Notes: generated by a model not told the origin, from the letters alone. A stretch of DNA of 59,203 nt from Anaerovorax odorimutans (GCA_016841185.1 JAENZQ010000022.1:1-59203); one strand, 5' to 3'; shown: positions 37,130 through 46,423, counted from the first letter of the stretch. Program-made: numbers and translations.

Positions 37130-37918
37130 TCACCCTTTCCTGGCTTCTAATTTATTGATCGCTAAAACAGTACCGCTTATGATCAATACAAACAAGAAAT
37201 AACTGATTACGATTGCACTGGTATAATGCCCGCTTACGCCCCGTGTCCCATACATATAAACTTGTACCGTTTCATAATTTCCGCCCACCAAGATATTTGA
37301 CAGAACAAATTCTCCTATTAATATTGCAAAGGACAGCAAGGTTGATACTGTCACGCCTTTTAGCAAATTTGGGAGCACTACTTTGAAAAAAGTAAAAAAC
37401 TCACTTGCGCCAAGAAGACTGGCCGCTTCGGCTATGGTCTTCACATCCAAACTGTCAATGCTGTTTTTTATACCTTGATACATATATGGCAAAATAACAA
37501 CAAAATAAGCTCCGATGAGAATAAATACTGTCCCTGAGATTGCAATGGGTCCCCCTGAATAGATTTTAATCAGGCCAACAGCTAAAATAACGCCTTGTAA
37601 TGCAAACGGCAGCAATATGATCTTTCCCATTATTTTATCTAACCATTGAAAGTGAAGCTTCCCCACATAAATCACCGGAACAAGCAGGATAAAACTAATG
37701 ATGATACTAATAGCCGCTGAAAACATCGTCCGGCCAAGTGCCAGGAAATACCGGGCTGTTGTGAATAACTGTATGTAATGCTTTAATGTAAATCCTTCCG
37801 GTAACAGTGTGTTTTGCCATTTTGCAGCAAAGGAATAGATCAATGTGAAAAAGATAGGTATAACTAAATAAATCATTAATCCCATCGCTATTGCTTTATT
37901 TGTCTTATTCTTTTGCAT
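37130..37918 (-). CDS. ABC importer permease 2 (binding-protein-dependent)
   Basis: 262 residues, six membrane segments, with the EAA loop DVKTIAEAASLLGASEFFTF followed by KVVLPNLLKGV, which docks the ATPase. It resembles PotC/ThiP/PhnV-type subunits. Start at 37918 behind AGGAGGGG. It overlaps the first permease gene by 14 bp, showing translational coupling. Confidence 0.88.
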   Translation of the reverse strand: MQKNKTNKAIAMGLMIYLVIPIFFTLIYSFAAKWQNTLLPEGFTLKHYIQLFTTARYFLALGRTMFSAAISIIISFILLVPVIYVGKLHFQWLDKIMGKIILLPFALQGVILAVGLIKIYSGGPIAISGTVFILIGAYFVVILPYMYQGIKNSIDSLDVKTIAEAASLLGASEFFTFFKVVLPNLLKGVTVSTLLSFAILIGEFVLSNILVGGNYETVQVYMYGTRGVSGHYTSAIVISYFLFVLIISGTVLAINKLEARKG

Positions 37919-38729
37919 GGTTGCCCCTCCTGCTGATTAAATTCAAACCTAAGAGCATGGCTGCAAGAATAACCGATAGGGCACTGGCCAGGTTTGGCTT
38001 AAGAAACAGATCCCCGCTGATTAATGCACCGATCCTTACAGGTACGATATTGAATGCTCCGTTGGTTAATGCATATGCTGTTGCATAGGCTCCCATAGCA
38101 TTTGCAAACAAAATAGCTAAAGTTGATGTCAATGCCGGCATTAAAATCGGAATACCGACTTTTTTCCAAAAATAACACTTTGATGTACCTAAGCTTACGG
38201 CGGCATCTATGTAACCTTCCGAAATACTGTCAAAAGATGGATACATCAGCAATATACCAAGAGGGATCTGAAAATATACATATATGATGACTAAGCCCAG
38301 GTTGGAATAAATATCAAATATACTAAACACATCTACTCCTAATGCCTTAAATAATATGGTAAAAACACCGTTATTGCCCAGAAGGATCATAAAAGCGAAA
38401 GCAAGTGGAACTCCTGCAAAATTTGAAGTCATGTTGGTAATGGTTAGGGTCATCCGGCTTAGCTGGTTATCCAAAGAATAGATAGCATAAGAAGCAATAA
38501 CGGAAACAATCAACCCGATCACTGCTGATTCTAAGGAAATGATCAAACTATTTTTAAAGCTTTGTAAATAGAATGTACTTCCCAAAATTTCAATGTAATT
38601 ATTAATGGTGAAAATGCCGTCCTCCGATCTAAAACTATTGAATATAATAGAAAGAGCCGGAATCAGAAGAAAAGCGGATACCATTAGAAAAAAAGGCGAT
38701 ATAATCATGATATATCTAAAATTTTTCAT
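37905..38729 (-). CDS. ABC importer permease 1 (binding-protein-dependent)
   Basis: 274 residues from the start at 38729 (MKNFRYI...), chosen for its GAAGGTG site. A further in-frame ATG at 38774 lies inside the phosphatase gene without a site. Six membrane segments and an EAA-type loop (YIDAAVSLGTSKCYFWKKVG, then IPILMPALTS). It pairs with the next gene to form the channel. Confidence 0.87.
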   Translation of the reverse strand: MKNFRYIMIISPFFLMVSAFLLIPALSIIFNSFRSEDGIFTINNYIEILGSTFYLQSFKNSLIISLESAVIGLIVSVIASYAIYSLDNQLSRMTLTITNMTSNFAGVPLAFAFMILLGNNGVFTILFKALGVDVFSIFDIYSNLGLVIIYVYFQIPLGILLMYPSFDSISEGYIDAAVSLGTSKCYFWKKVGIPILMPALTSTLAILFANAMGAYATAYALTNGAFNIVPVRIGALISGDLFLKPNLASALSVILAAMLLGLNLISRRGNHAKE

Positions 38730-38752
38730 ACTAAGCACCTTCTTATGGGGTT

Positions 38753-39523
38753 TTAAAGTTTTAATTGTTTGCATATCAAATCAAATATTTCGGTTTGCTT
38801 TGCCGGAATCGCTGGGAATTCTCCTTTTATATCGCTTCTTAAATACCAGAATGGCACTTTTCTTTCATCCTCCAAACAACTGCCGTGATATTTATCCGTA
38901 TTCATACCATGATCAGATGTAACAATAATGTCATAGCCTTCTTTAAGCCAATCCGGTATATATTCTGAAAGTATCGTATCTGCTTTTCTTGCAGAAAAGC
39001 TGTATTCATTTGAATCGCTGCCGTATAAGTGTCCATTCAAATCAATATTCATAGTATGGATCAGTAAAAAATCAGGTTTGAACCGGTCCATCAAGAACTT
39101 TGCATCTTGAAACAAATGAGAATCCGGATATTCATCATCGCTATAGTATATGCCATAATGAATGGAGCCTTTCTTTTCAAGTTGAAAACGGTCCTTTTTC
39201 CAATCAAACGGTGAATGTATATAAAGTTCAGAAATCCAGTAATAAGCAGCCGCAGCTGTTGTTAGACCAGCTGCGTCAGCTTTGTGAAAAATACTTTCTT
39301 CATTGCTTTTTCGAACGATATTATTATGTAATATTCCATGCTCATAAGGCTCTTTTCCGGTTAAAATCGTTTCGTATAATGGTCTGGAAAGAGTGGGCAG
39401 TGATGCTGTTACTGCTTCTTTTTTTGCAATATCAAACTCTTCCAAATGCTTCATAAAACCCATTTTTTCCTGTGCCGTTGTATTGTTAAGCCCATCTAAT
39501 ATAATGAGTATCTGCTTTTTCAT
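38753..39523 (-). CDS. alkaline-phosphatase-superfamily phosphodiesterase/phosphatase
   Basis: About 256 residues. The AlkP/NPP fold signature runs through it: an early metal-binding ILIILDGL, the Thr nucleophile region SLPTLSRPLYETILTG, HTMNIDLNGHLYG (Asp, His), TSDHGM (Asp, His) and HGS (His). There is no signal peptide, so it acts in the cytosol. Enzymes of this type hydrolyse phosphomonoesters, phosphodiesters or phosphonoacetate. The start is placed at 39523 with AGAGGT before it. It lies between the binding protein and permease genes, which suggests that the importer brings in an organophosphorus compound that this enzyme then cleaves. Confidence 0.8.
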   Translation of the reverse strand: MKKQILIILDGLNNTTAQEKMGFMKHLEEFDIAKKEAVTASLPTLSRPLYETILTGKEPYEHGILHNNIVRKSNEESIFHKADAAGLTTAAAAYYWISELYIHSPFDWKKDRFQLEKKGSIHYGIYYSDDEYPDSHLFQDAKFLMDRFKPDFLLIHTMNIDLNGHLYGSDSNEYSFSARKADTILSEYIPDWLKEGYDIIVTSDHGMNTDKYHGSCLEDERKVPFWYLRSDIKGEFPAIPAKQTEIFDLICKQLKL

Positions 39524-39556
39524 GCCATTACCTCTTAAATCCATATTTGTCTATAC

Positions 39557-40675
39557 TTAATTCATATGAATCAGTACTCTTGATTGCCAAAGTTCGGCTA
39601 AAGTTTCTGTTGTTTTGTTCCAGGCATCAAAATCACTAATGGGTTTTGCATTTTTGTATTGCTTATTGGGCAGCATGATTTGCAATACATCTTCAGGCAT
39701 TTCTATATTAGGCCGGATAGGCCTTGCATACCCCCTTGCCAGGTTGATCTGTCCTTGATCGCTGAGAATATATTCTCTTGTCAATTTTGCCGCATTGGGG
39801 TGGGGAGCATATTTATTAATGATCGTTGCATATCCGCTGATAACAGAGCCTTCTGACGGAATACATACATAGTAATCATCTTTTCCTAATTTATCTCTGT
39901 AATTAAGTGCATTGAAATCCCACATAATCCCCACTTCAACTTCGCCGCTTTCAAAATTGGCAATACTCGGATCTAATGTCGTGATTCTGCCTTCCTTTGC
40001 CAGTTCCTCAAAGAAAGCAATTGCCGGTTCAATGTTTGATTCGTCTCCTCCAAGAGCCAGTGCACATGCAACGATGGTATTATTTGCCTGAGCCGCCCGA
40101 CCAACATCACCGATAGAAATTGAATAACCACCTTCTTTTAAATCATTCCATGATTCAGGAGGGTTCTCTACTAATTTTGTATTTGCCATAAACGAAATGG
40201 TTCCGGTATATCCCAACATCCAGTGTCCCTCGTCATCTTTGGCCCAATCGGGGATTTCATCCCAATAAGAAGTTTTAAAAGGCTCTGTAACTCCTTTTTG
40301 GACGGCAACGGGGGCAAAAGCAATGCCGACATCACCGATATCTGCTGTTGGTTTGTCTTTTTCAGCTTCCATTTTTGCAATTTCCTCCGCGCTGCTCATA
40401 TCTGTGTCCGAATGGCTTATTCCATAAATGTCATTGAGGTCTTCCCAGGTATCTTTCCAGTTTGCCCATGTATCCGGCATTCCGATACTGACAACCCGGC
40501 CTTCTTGTTTTGCTGATTCGGTAATTTCATCTAATGTTAATTCCTTTGTCTCTGATACATCATCATTATTAATGGTTTCATTTGTGCCTTTTGACGCACA
40601 TGCTCCTAACATGAGCATCAATATCAATATTAAAAGCGCAACTATAGCTTTTTTTACTCTGCTCATCTCACTCAT
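39557..40675 (-). CDS. ABC importer substrate-binding lipoprotein
   Basis: 372 residues. Lipoprotein signal (lipobox LMLGACASK), then a type 2 periplasmic-binding-protein fold of the AfuA/ThiB/PhnS kind (GRVVSIGMPDTWANWKDTWE; WMLGYTGTISFMANTKLVEN; YATIINKYAPHPNAAKLTRE). First gene of the operon, starting at 40675 behind AGGAGG. The ligand is not readable. The phosphatase gene that follows favours an organophosphate or phosphonate; an iron chelate or thiamine remains possible. Confidence 0.85.
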   Translation of the reverse strand: MSEMSRVKKAIVALLILILMLMLGACASKGTNETINNDDVSETKELTLDEITESAKQEGRVVSIGMPDTWANWKDTWEDLNDIYGISHSDTDMSSAEEIAKMEAEKDKPTADIGDVGIAFAPVAVQKGVTEPFKTSYWDEIPDWAKDDEGHWMLGYTGTISFMANTKLVENPPESWNDLKEGGYSISIGDVGRAAQANNTIVACALALGGDESNIEPAIAFFEELAKEGRITTLDPSIANFESGEVEVGIMWDFNALNYRDKLGKDDYYVCIPSEGSVISGYATIINKYAPHPNAAKLTREYILSDQGQINLARGYARPIRPNIEMPEDVLQIMLPNKQYKNAKPISDFDAWNKTTETLAELWQSRVLIHMN

Positions 40676-40737
40676 TTCCTCCTATTGAGTTAAATTTCTT
40701 TTGTACAATTACAATAATAGTCTTTAAATGTTAAATA

Positions 40738-40798
40738 AATATAAATTTATGTTTATATCTGTGTAAAATCTATGTTCGAAATGAACTTATTTGAACAT
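40738..40798 (-). promoter_or_regulatory. promoter of the ABC importer operon with DeoR-type repeats upstream
   Basis: Minus strand: TTTACA (40767-40762), 18-bp spacer, TATATT (40743-40738). Just upstream at 40772-40798 is ATGTTC...GAACAT around an inner TGAAC, i.e. one inverted and two directly repeated TGAAC units spaced about 5 bp apart. Repeats of this kind are typical DeoR/GlpR sites. The cognate DeoR gene survives only as a stump at 35928-36110. In the rest of 40676-40997 I see no gene. Confidence 0.5.
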
Positions 40799-40997
40799 GG
40801 CTCCGGACAGGTACCGGGCAGGACAAATGCTGCTATTATTGTCATTCTTGATAATAAAACTTTTATGGGAATTGACCTTATCCGGCTTTTCTTACTGGCG
40901 GTAGTAACATTTTATGGTATGATAATATGGAATAATCTGGTATAATGTATCTGGTGATTTGGCTTAAGAATTGAACTGAAAAGGATGGTGATGTTGC

Positions 40998-41603
40998 ATG
41001 GAAAACAAAAAAAACAAAAAACTGACGCCTTTAAATATTTTACTGATCGCCAGTTTGTTAATAAATATTTTTACTATTTCAAATATGAGGATGTATCAAA
41101 ACTTTATTAGTGAAGAAATTAACAGATCTTTGGAAATCATGCGAGATTCTCTTGAATCGTCGAGAGAAGCGGGAGAAGAAATAATCAGATATGGAAAGAT
41201 CGATGAGAATCAATATCGAAAAATATATTATGATTATGATGATTTTGAAAAAGAATTTAAAAAATTAAAAAAATACATTTCGAGTCTCAAATCCCAAAGT
41301 ATAAACTTTTCCGGTATTCAATCTATATCTGATATAAAAACCTATCTATATAGTTTTGCCCGGGAGAAAGGATTATCCAGGGATAAAGTCCGGGGAGATG
41401 AAATCATAACAATAAATTTGACGAATGAAGAAATTGAAAAATTCAAATCAGTTAACAGAAAAACTATCGAATATCTTCGTATTTTTAATGATTACGACAT
41501 TACCTCCACAAGAACAGTCAATGTTCTTGCAGATAAATGGGTCCTTATTATCGAAGAGCTCTATCAATATAGTATTGACAGCACCTTGGTATCTGTAAAT
41601 TAA
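40998..41603 (+). CDS. membrane-anchored protein of unknown function
   Basis: 201 residues. A basic start (MENKKNKKLTPLNILL) leads into one membrane helix (about 10-30), followed by charged helical stretches that look like coiled coil (about 38-95). No family or motif is recognised. It starts at 40998 behind a GGATGGTGATG stretch and precedes another membrane protein on the same strand by 66 bp, so the two may form an operon. Confidence 0.6.
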   Translation: MENKKNKKLTPLNILLIASLLINIFTISNMRMYQNFISEEINRSLEIMRDSLESSREAGEEIIRYGKIDENQYRKIYYDYDDFEKEFKKLKKYISSLKSQSINFSGIQSISDIKTYLYSFAREKGLSRDKVRGDEIITINLTNEEIEKFKSVNRKTIEYLRIFNDYDITSTRTVNVLADKWVLIIEELYQYSIDSTLVSVN

Positions 41604-41669
41604 AATTATCCTTTTGATTACAGATTGTCATAGATGTTAGAATCTAAAAAAGAACTGAAGGAGTTAAAA

Positions 41670-42401
41670 ATGATTATTATTGTTTTCGCTATACCAATAT
41701 TATTGATCCTATTAGGAATACTAATCAAGTATTTTAAACAGTATTGGCTTATCGCCGGATATAATACTGCTTCTCAAGAAGAAAAAGAAAAGATAAATGT
41801 AGAAAAATTGGGGAATTTCATTGGAAACATCCTGTTCTTTTTAGCAGCCATCAACCTATCAGGACTACTCTTGAAATATTTTGGCTATAAGCTGATAGGA
41901 GATTTGACCTGGGGTTTATTTATAATTGCAATCATATTTATGATCATTAAAGGGCAAAGCTTTTATAAGGACGGCAAGCCTGCTAAAAGAAAAATGAATA
42001 GAATTACTATTATTATTGTATTATCTATTATGCTTCCTGTACTGGTGTTTGTTTTTGGTTTGATCGGTTATGGTATTACAGCCAGTAAGGTAATAATAGA
42101 TGGAGAGTTAATTCAAATTAGGGGCATGTACGAAGCTTCCGTATTGAAGGAAGCCGTCACCTCTATTGAATTACTTGATGAAATTCCGAAGATTGAAGGA
42201 AAGGTAAACGGATTTGATTTCGGACATATCAATAAAGGTGTGTTTAAGATAAAGGATTGGGGCAATGGAAGGCTTTATTTACAATCAAACAAGGGTCCCT
42301 ATCTATTGATCAGATATAATACAGAGGAATTTATTCTGATAAATTATAAGAATCCTGATGAAACAATAGCGGTCTATAAAATGATTTCTGATGATCAATA
42401 A
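41670..42401 (+). CDS. multi-pass membrane protein of unknown function
   Basis: 243 residues from the ATG at 41670, which has AAGGAG eight bases before it. An upstream in-frame ATG at 41634 lacks a site. About four membrane segments (1-22, 48-70, 80-98, 112-140) precede a beta-rich soluble domain (about 145-243) that resembles a PH-like fold (VIIDGELIQIRGMYEASVLK; RLYLQSNKGPYLLIRYNTEE). Such layouts occur in DUF3784-like or bacterial PH-domain proteins. I do not assign one. Confidence 0.6.
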   Translation: MIIIVFAIPILLILLGILIKYFKQYWLIAGYNTASQEEKEKINVEKLGNFIGNILFFLAAINLSGLLLKYFGYKLIGDLTWGLFIIAIIFMIIKGQSFYKDGKPAKRKMNRITIIIVLSIMLPVLVFVFGLIGYGITASKVIIDGELIQIRGMYEASVLKEAVTSIELLDEIPKIEGKVNGFDFGHINKGVFKIKDWGNGRLYLQSNKGPYLLIRYNTEEFILINYKNPDETIAVYKMISDDQ

Positions 42402-42441
42402 ACCATTCAAGAGTTCGATGATTCGAAGGGGTTATATCTTT

Positions 42442-43221
42442 TTACGCTTTTAAGTATGACATATATTCAAATGCTGTTGTCCCGTATACACGCTTAAAAT
42501 GCCGGTTCAAATGCGTCAGGTCAACAAACCCGCATTCTGTTACTGCCGAGTAGATATCCCTGTTCTTTTCTATAAGCTGTTTCGCACGCTCGACTTTGCA
42601 ATTTAAATAATATTGATAGGGTGAAATTCCCGTGCCGGTTTTAAACGTCCGGATAAACTGGAACTTTGACATGCCAAACACTTTACCAATTTCATCCACC
42701 CTCAGAACATGATCTAAGCTGGAATGAATCATTTCCTTTGCTTTTTTTATCAGGTTGTCATTTTTTCTCCGCATCGTACTGATTTCTTTTTCGGAAAAAC
42801 TGTCTGCAAGCGTCAAAAGCAGTTCACTGCATAAAGAGTCTTCTTTATCACCGAATATTGCATTGGCCAGGTTTAATATTCTTTGCTCCAGTTTATCATT
42901 ATAAACGACAGGAGATGAAAAACGCACCATATCCTTTTGATCAAGTATCTCTATAAACATTGACGGCTTGATGTAAAGCATCACGTAATCAATGCCCCTT
43001 TGATCCTGAGCGCTCCCATCATGTGCCTGTTCAGGATTAAAAAGCATGACCCCGTTTTGATATGAGGACTGTAAACCACCATCCATATTAAATTGTTGAA
43101 TCCCTCGTAAAGTCACTCCTAAAGCATATTCCTCATGACAATGCCTCTTGTATTTGAAATCAGTAAAACTCGCGGATAAGGCCGTGATGCCTGCTGATTT
43201 TTTATATATAAACCGATTCAC
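42442..43221 (-). CDS. AraC-family regulator with cupin sensor domain
   Basis: About 259 residues. An AraC-type cupin (about 15-130, HCHEEYALGVTLRGIQQFNM; LFNPEQAHDG) is followed by two HTH motifs (about 165-258: HVLRVDEIGKVFGMSKFQFI; CGFVDLTHLNRHFKRVYG). I prefer GTG at 43221, with AAAGGG eight bases before it. GTG at 43230 is also in frame. It directly follows the LysE exporter gene. This pairing is frequent, and the regulator probably controls the exporter in response to the exported compound. Confidence 0.85.
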   Translation of the reverse strand: MNRFIYKKSAGITALSASFTDFKYKRHCHEEYALGVTLRGIQQFNMDGGLQSSYQNGVMLFNPEQAHDGSAQDQRGIDYVMLYIKPSMFIEILDQKDMVRFSSPVVYNDKLEQRILNLANAIFGDKEDSLCSELLLTLADSFSEKEISTMRRKNDNLIKKAKEMIHSSLDHVLRVDEIGKVFGMSKFQFIRTFKTGTGISPYQYYLNCKVERAKQLIEKNRDIYSAVTECGFVDLTHLNRHFKRVYGTTAFEYMSYLKA

Positions 43222-43222
43222 C

Positions 43223-43822
43223 TTAATCACCCTTTAAGAACTCAACTGCCCCTGATACCATAACAGCCGAATATACTAAAAATAATGCCATTACTATATT
43301 AACAGCCTTTTGGTATTTATGCAAAAATCTCTTGAATACTGTCCCAAACAAAACCCATGTAATCATCGCTATGAGCCCGGTAACCATTATCACCAAAACA
43401 AATGTGGACAGCATAAATGGCGATGTATAATATGGCATCACAAAACTTGGAATAACAGTCATTGTAAACAGTATGACCTTCGGGTTTACAAACTGCATAA
43501 TAAATCCGGACATAAAAGATGAAATTTGTTTTTTATCTCCCTTTGATGTATCCATTCGATATATTTGAAAAGCAAGATAGAGAATATACAGACTGCCTAT
43601 GATTTGCATGATATTTAAAATTTTGGGCATCAATGCTACAAGTATGCTATTTAAAGCAGCAGAAATAGCCAGTAGTATGCTAAAAGCAGCTATCGCTCCG
43701 CCGACAAACCTCATAGCCTTTTTTCCCCCATAATTATTAACTACTGACAGGATTACAATATTCGTAGGGCCGGGTGTAAATGTAACAATTATACAGTATA
43801 TTAAAAAAGATGCTATATCCAT
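43223..43822 (-). CDS. LysE/RhtB-family amino acid exporter
   Basis: 199 residues, six membrane segments. It carries the family's N-terminal motif (VTFTPGPTNIVILS) and the middle NPKVILFTMTVIPSFV. These carriers export amino acids or their derivatives. It starts at 43822 behind GGAGGAG. An AraC-type regulator follows almost without a gap. Confidence 0.88.
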   Translation of the reverse strand: MDIASFLIYCIIVTFTPGPTNIVILSVVNNYGGKKAMRFVGGAIAAFSILLAISAALNSILVALMPKILNIMQIIGSLYILYLAFQIYRMDTSKGDKKQISSFMSGFIMQFVNPKVILFTMTVIPSFVMPYYTSPFMLSTFVLVIMVTGLIAMITWVLFGTVFKRFLHKYQKAVNIVMALFLVYSAVMVSGAVEFLKGD

Positions 43823-43939
43823 GATATAAACTCCTCCAATAGATTATTTTCATGAATTATACATCTTTGATTTCAGACTCGTATAGTATATTATTGCATA
43901 AACATCAATTAGCCTTTTATAATTTGATAACTGCAATAC

Positions 43940-44188
43940 CTAAAGCACTAAGTCCGATATATTTTTTGAGGAAAGGCACGGAACAAGACAAACGAAACGT
44001 TCCCGTGCCTTATCGATGACAAAAGTAAGGACCCAGCCATCATCATTATATAGAAAAATAGATTTCTTTTCATTCAGGATAATATGGGATACAAAGCCAT
44101 CTTCCCACAGTTTTCTAAGATACACACCCCATTTTGGTATCTCTTTTACTTTTATTTTCTTGTTCTTAAGTGTTTCAATCAGATTCAT
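43940..44188 (-). CDS. small protein of unknown function
   Basis: 82 residues with a good AAGGAGAT site before the ATG at 44188. Sequence: MNLIETLKNKKIKVKEIPKW at the start, a Trp/Asp-rich middle (LWEDGFVSHIILNEKKSIF) and a hydrophobic end. I recognise no family. It follows the methyltransferase gene by 52 bp on the same strand, so it may share its message. Confidence 0.5.
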   Translation of the reverse strand: MNLIETLKNKKIKVKEIPKWGVYLRKLWEDGFVSHIILNEKKSIFLYNDDGWVLTFVIDKARERFVCLVPCLSSKNISDLVL

Positions 44189-44240
44189 TTAAATCTCCTT
44201 ATGTGAAATATTGATTGTAATTACATATCTCTTTAATAAC

Positions 44241-45101
44241 TCATATTTTTCTCGCAAAAATACCGAACGTCTCGGAATTTCCACATAAAGGCTCTCCCAT
44301 TAAATTTTTATAGACTTTTTCGATAATAAAATTATGTCTTTTAAAAAGTACGGTTATATCATCCAGGTTAAATAATCTGTTATAAAATCTAATGATCCTT
44401 ATATATCCCTCTTCATCAATAATTGTATATTGATGACCTTCTGTTTTCGGGTTTTCATACATAAATACTTTAAACACCTCCATATGCGGTTTTGAGCTCC
44501 AAAAACTACTTTCATATACAGATATCCTTTCATCTAAATCCGGCTTTCTATTTTCTGTAACGACGTCTAAAACAAATAGCCCATCTTTTCTTAAAGCTCT
44601 ATGAATTCTTGACAAAAGTATAGATTGCTCATCCTCACTTAAAACAGAAAAATCATAAAAAATCATTGTAGCAATATCAAAAGATTCTTGATAATCCATA
44701 TCCATATAGTTCATTTTTTTGAATTCAGTGTTCTCATAATCCGATTGAATATTTTTAACTGCATACTGTAAAGAGTTCTTTGAAATGTCTACTCCAGTAA
44801 TTTTTGCGCCGGTTTTAGCAAATTCTCTTACATATAGACCTGGTCCACACCCCAAATCGATTACTGTCTTATTTTTATCCATCTCTGTCACTTGGATGAT
44901 AAAACTTGTTTCTTTCTCTATGGTTTCTTTTGTTTTGCTTGCAGACTCAATCTCAGGATTCAAATGAAGATCAAGCATCTGTTGTGATATATACGGATCA
45001 TCCCAAAATCTGTCCGTACTTTTTTCATAAAGCTCCGGCTTTGCTATAGCTTGCTTCAGTGATTCAAAATTGATTTTATTGCTATCAATAATTCTCATCA
45101 T
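44241..45101 (-). CDS. SAM-dependent methyltransferase (class I)
   Basis: 286 residues. The class I motif I is NKTVIDLGCGPGLYVREFAK, followed by VTGVDISKNSLQYA and the motif II/III region (DIATMIFYDFSVLSEDEQSI; RALRKDGLFVLDVV). The N-terminal 70 residues resemble those of clostridial methyltransferase_11-type enzymes. The substrate is unknown. Start at 45101 behind AAGGAG. Confidence 0.85.
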   Translation of the reverse strand: MMRIIDSNKINFESLKQAIAKPELYEKSTDRFWDDPYISQQMLDLHLNPEIESASKTKETIEKETSFIIQVTEMDKNKTVIDLGCGPGLYVREFAKTGAKITGVDISKNSLQYAVKNIQSDYENTEFKKMNYMDMDYQESFDIATMIFYDFSVLSEDEQSILLSRIHRALRKDGLFVLDVVTENRKPDLDERISVYESSFWSSKPHMEVFKVFMYENPKTEGHQYTIIDEEGYIRIIRFYNRLFNLDDITVLFKRHNFIIEKVYKNLMGEPLCGNSETFGIFARKI

Positions 45102-45198
45102 AGTTGGTCTCCTTTTTTATTAACATCGTTATTGATAAGGCAAACAATTAGTGCAGAAAAATATATTCTGCCTGACTCTTATATTTCTTATAAGAGCA

Positions 45199-45228
45199 AA
45201 AAACGTCTCAGAATTCTGAGACGTTTTT
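45199..45228. terminator. 30-bp perfect palindrome, probable bidirectional terminator
   Basis: Two 15-bp arms (AAAAACGTCTCAGAA and complement) centred between 45213 and 45214, with A and T runs at the ends. It lies 98 bp upstream of the methyltransferase gene and 344 bp past the B3/B4 gene, so it would terminate minus-strand read-through from the latter. The remaining stretch 45229-45463 shows no gene. Confidence 0.6.
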
Positions 45229-45463
45229 ATCTAACATGGTCACTCAGAATACTTAAAACAACACATCACAAATAAACTGCTCAAACGAACAGGATCATTT
45301 GGATATTAAGATGTTGTTCTAAATATTCTTTTCCAATTCATTCAATTGTTACAATGAATCGGATAGATCAACTCCTTTAATGCCTTATCAATTGAATAAT
45401 ATCAAATATTCTTTTAAAAGTCAATATAGCCTGATCTGTTTTTAAGGATTTAATGAATCAATT

Positions 45464-45535
45464 TTATAAGGCAACTTCAGGTTGAGTAAGTACTACGCAG
45501 CCTGCCATCCCCATGTCATTCAAACGTCCCAGCAT
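45464..45535 (-). pseudogene. possible 3' remnant of a lost gene
   Basis: 23 codons (starting ATG CTG GGA, peptide MLGRLNDMGMAGCVVLTQPE + VAL) with protein-like composition but no ribosome site. An in-frame stop lies just upstream. It follows the B3/B4 gene by 36 bp on the same strand. I read it, with low confidence, as the tail of a deleted downstream gene. I cannot name the family. Confidence 0.25.
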
Positions 45536-45571
45536 CTTGCAAAATCAAGGCACTACCCCCGTACGATTCCT

Positions 45572-46234
45572 TCACAAGACCTGAAGTATATGAGTGACTG
45601 ATTCTTCTGAAAATGTACGAACATAAACCTCAATATCTCTCAAATGCTCATTCACCAATTGTTCTTCTACTCCCAGAGGTGCATATACCGTATAAATAAC
45701 ACGGGTTGTATCCGGTGTTATGGCCGTCCGCAGATCCGGGCCCCGAAGAATGCTTGAGATGACGGCTTCCTGATCAGCGATCATAATGTCGCCAGGTATG
45801 GTTGTTACGTTATGGCCTCTCATCGTCGTGAAGCTTTCTCTCCCGGTTGAAACTTTCAAACTAAGTGGTGCCTTTATTTTATCAAGATCGTGGCTGGCTG
45901 TCAGAAGCATATTTTTTAATTCCGCAATAAACATTGCTTCAACCAACGGTAATCTTGACGGTATTGGTTTGCCTTTTATGACCGATTCAATCTGAGGCAG
46001 AACATGATAAGTATATCCAAATTTCTTATAGTATGAAATATAGGTGTCCATAGGATGAAGTACTTTCAAATCCCCGCGTGTAGCCTGACCGTATTTTGAT
46101 CTTATCATACCTTCAAACTCCTGCTTTACGAGCATAAGCTTATTTTCAGGAGATACGTTCTGAACATCCTCCATAACCAGAATGCCAATGGAACACTTTG
46201 CAGCATCACCTGCTTCATTAATAAAAATATCCAT
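45572..46234 (-). CDS. B3/B4 domain protein (PheRS beta-subunit-related, tRNA-editing-like)
   Basis: 220 residues. It has the features of the solo B3/B4 fold that forms the editing site of phenylalanyl-tRNA synthetase beta: TRGDLKVLHPMDTYISYYKK, IPSRLPLVEAMFIAELKN, then TTIPGDIMIADQEAVISSIL and a late DTTRVIYTVYAPLGV. Stand-alone copies are thought to clear mischarged tRNA. Such a role is inferred here. It starts at 46234 behind AGAGGAT. It is divergent from a MocR regulator (287 bp between the start codons), so joint regulation is likely. Confidence 0.8.
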   Translation of the reverse strand: MDIFINEAGDAAKCSIGILVMEDVQNVSPENKLMLVKQEFEGMIRSKYGQATRGDLKVLHPMDTYISYYKKFGYTYHVLPQIESVIKGKPIPSRLPLVEAMFIAELKNMLLTASHDLDKIKAPLSLKVSTGRESFTTMRGHNVTTIPGDIMIADQEAVISSILRGPDLRTAITPDTTRVIYTVYAPLGVEEQLVNEHLRDIEVYVRTFSEESVTHILQVL

Positions 46235-46423
46235 AATCCTCTACCTGCTCCTTTCTTTTTTATTTTTGTATTCAATAGAAATCGGAAATGTGGCATTAAA
46301 GTCCTCCGCTGATAAGAATTATGCCAGCTGATATAAAAACCCAACCACTGCTGAAAATAAGCATTTTCACATAACGGCGGCTGATAGCATCATCTATTCA
46401 TTCTAATAACTTTCTAAAATGTA

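Noticed and set aside
40794-40904. A 36-codon plus-strand frame starting ATG GCT CCG between the ABC operon and the 40998 gene
   Set aside because: It has no ribosome site and no protein-like pattern, and it overlaps the regulatory repeats of the ABC operon.
45230-45463. Search for a T-box or other known riboswitch in the gap between B3/B4 and methyltransferase genes
   Set aside because: No T-box, TPP, SAM or lysine core was seen; only the palindrome at 45199-45228 stands out.
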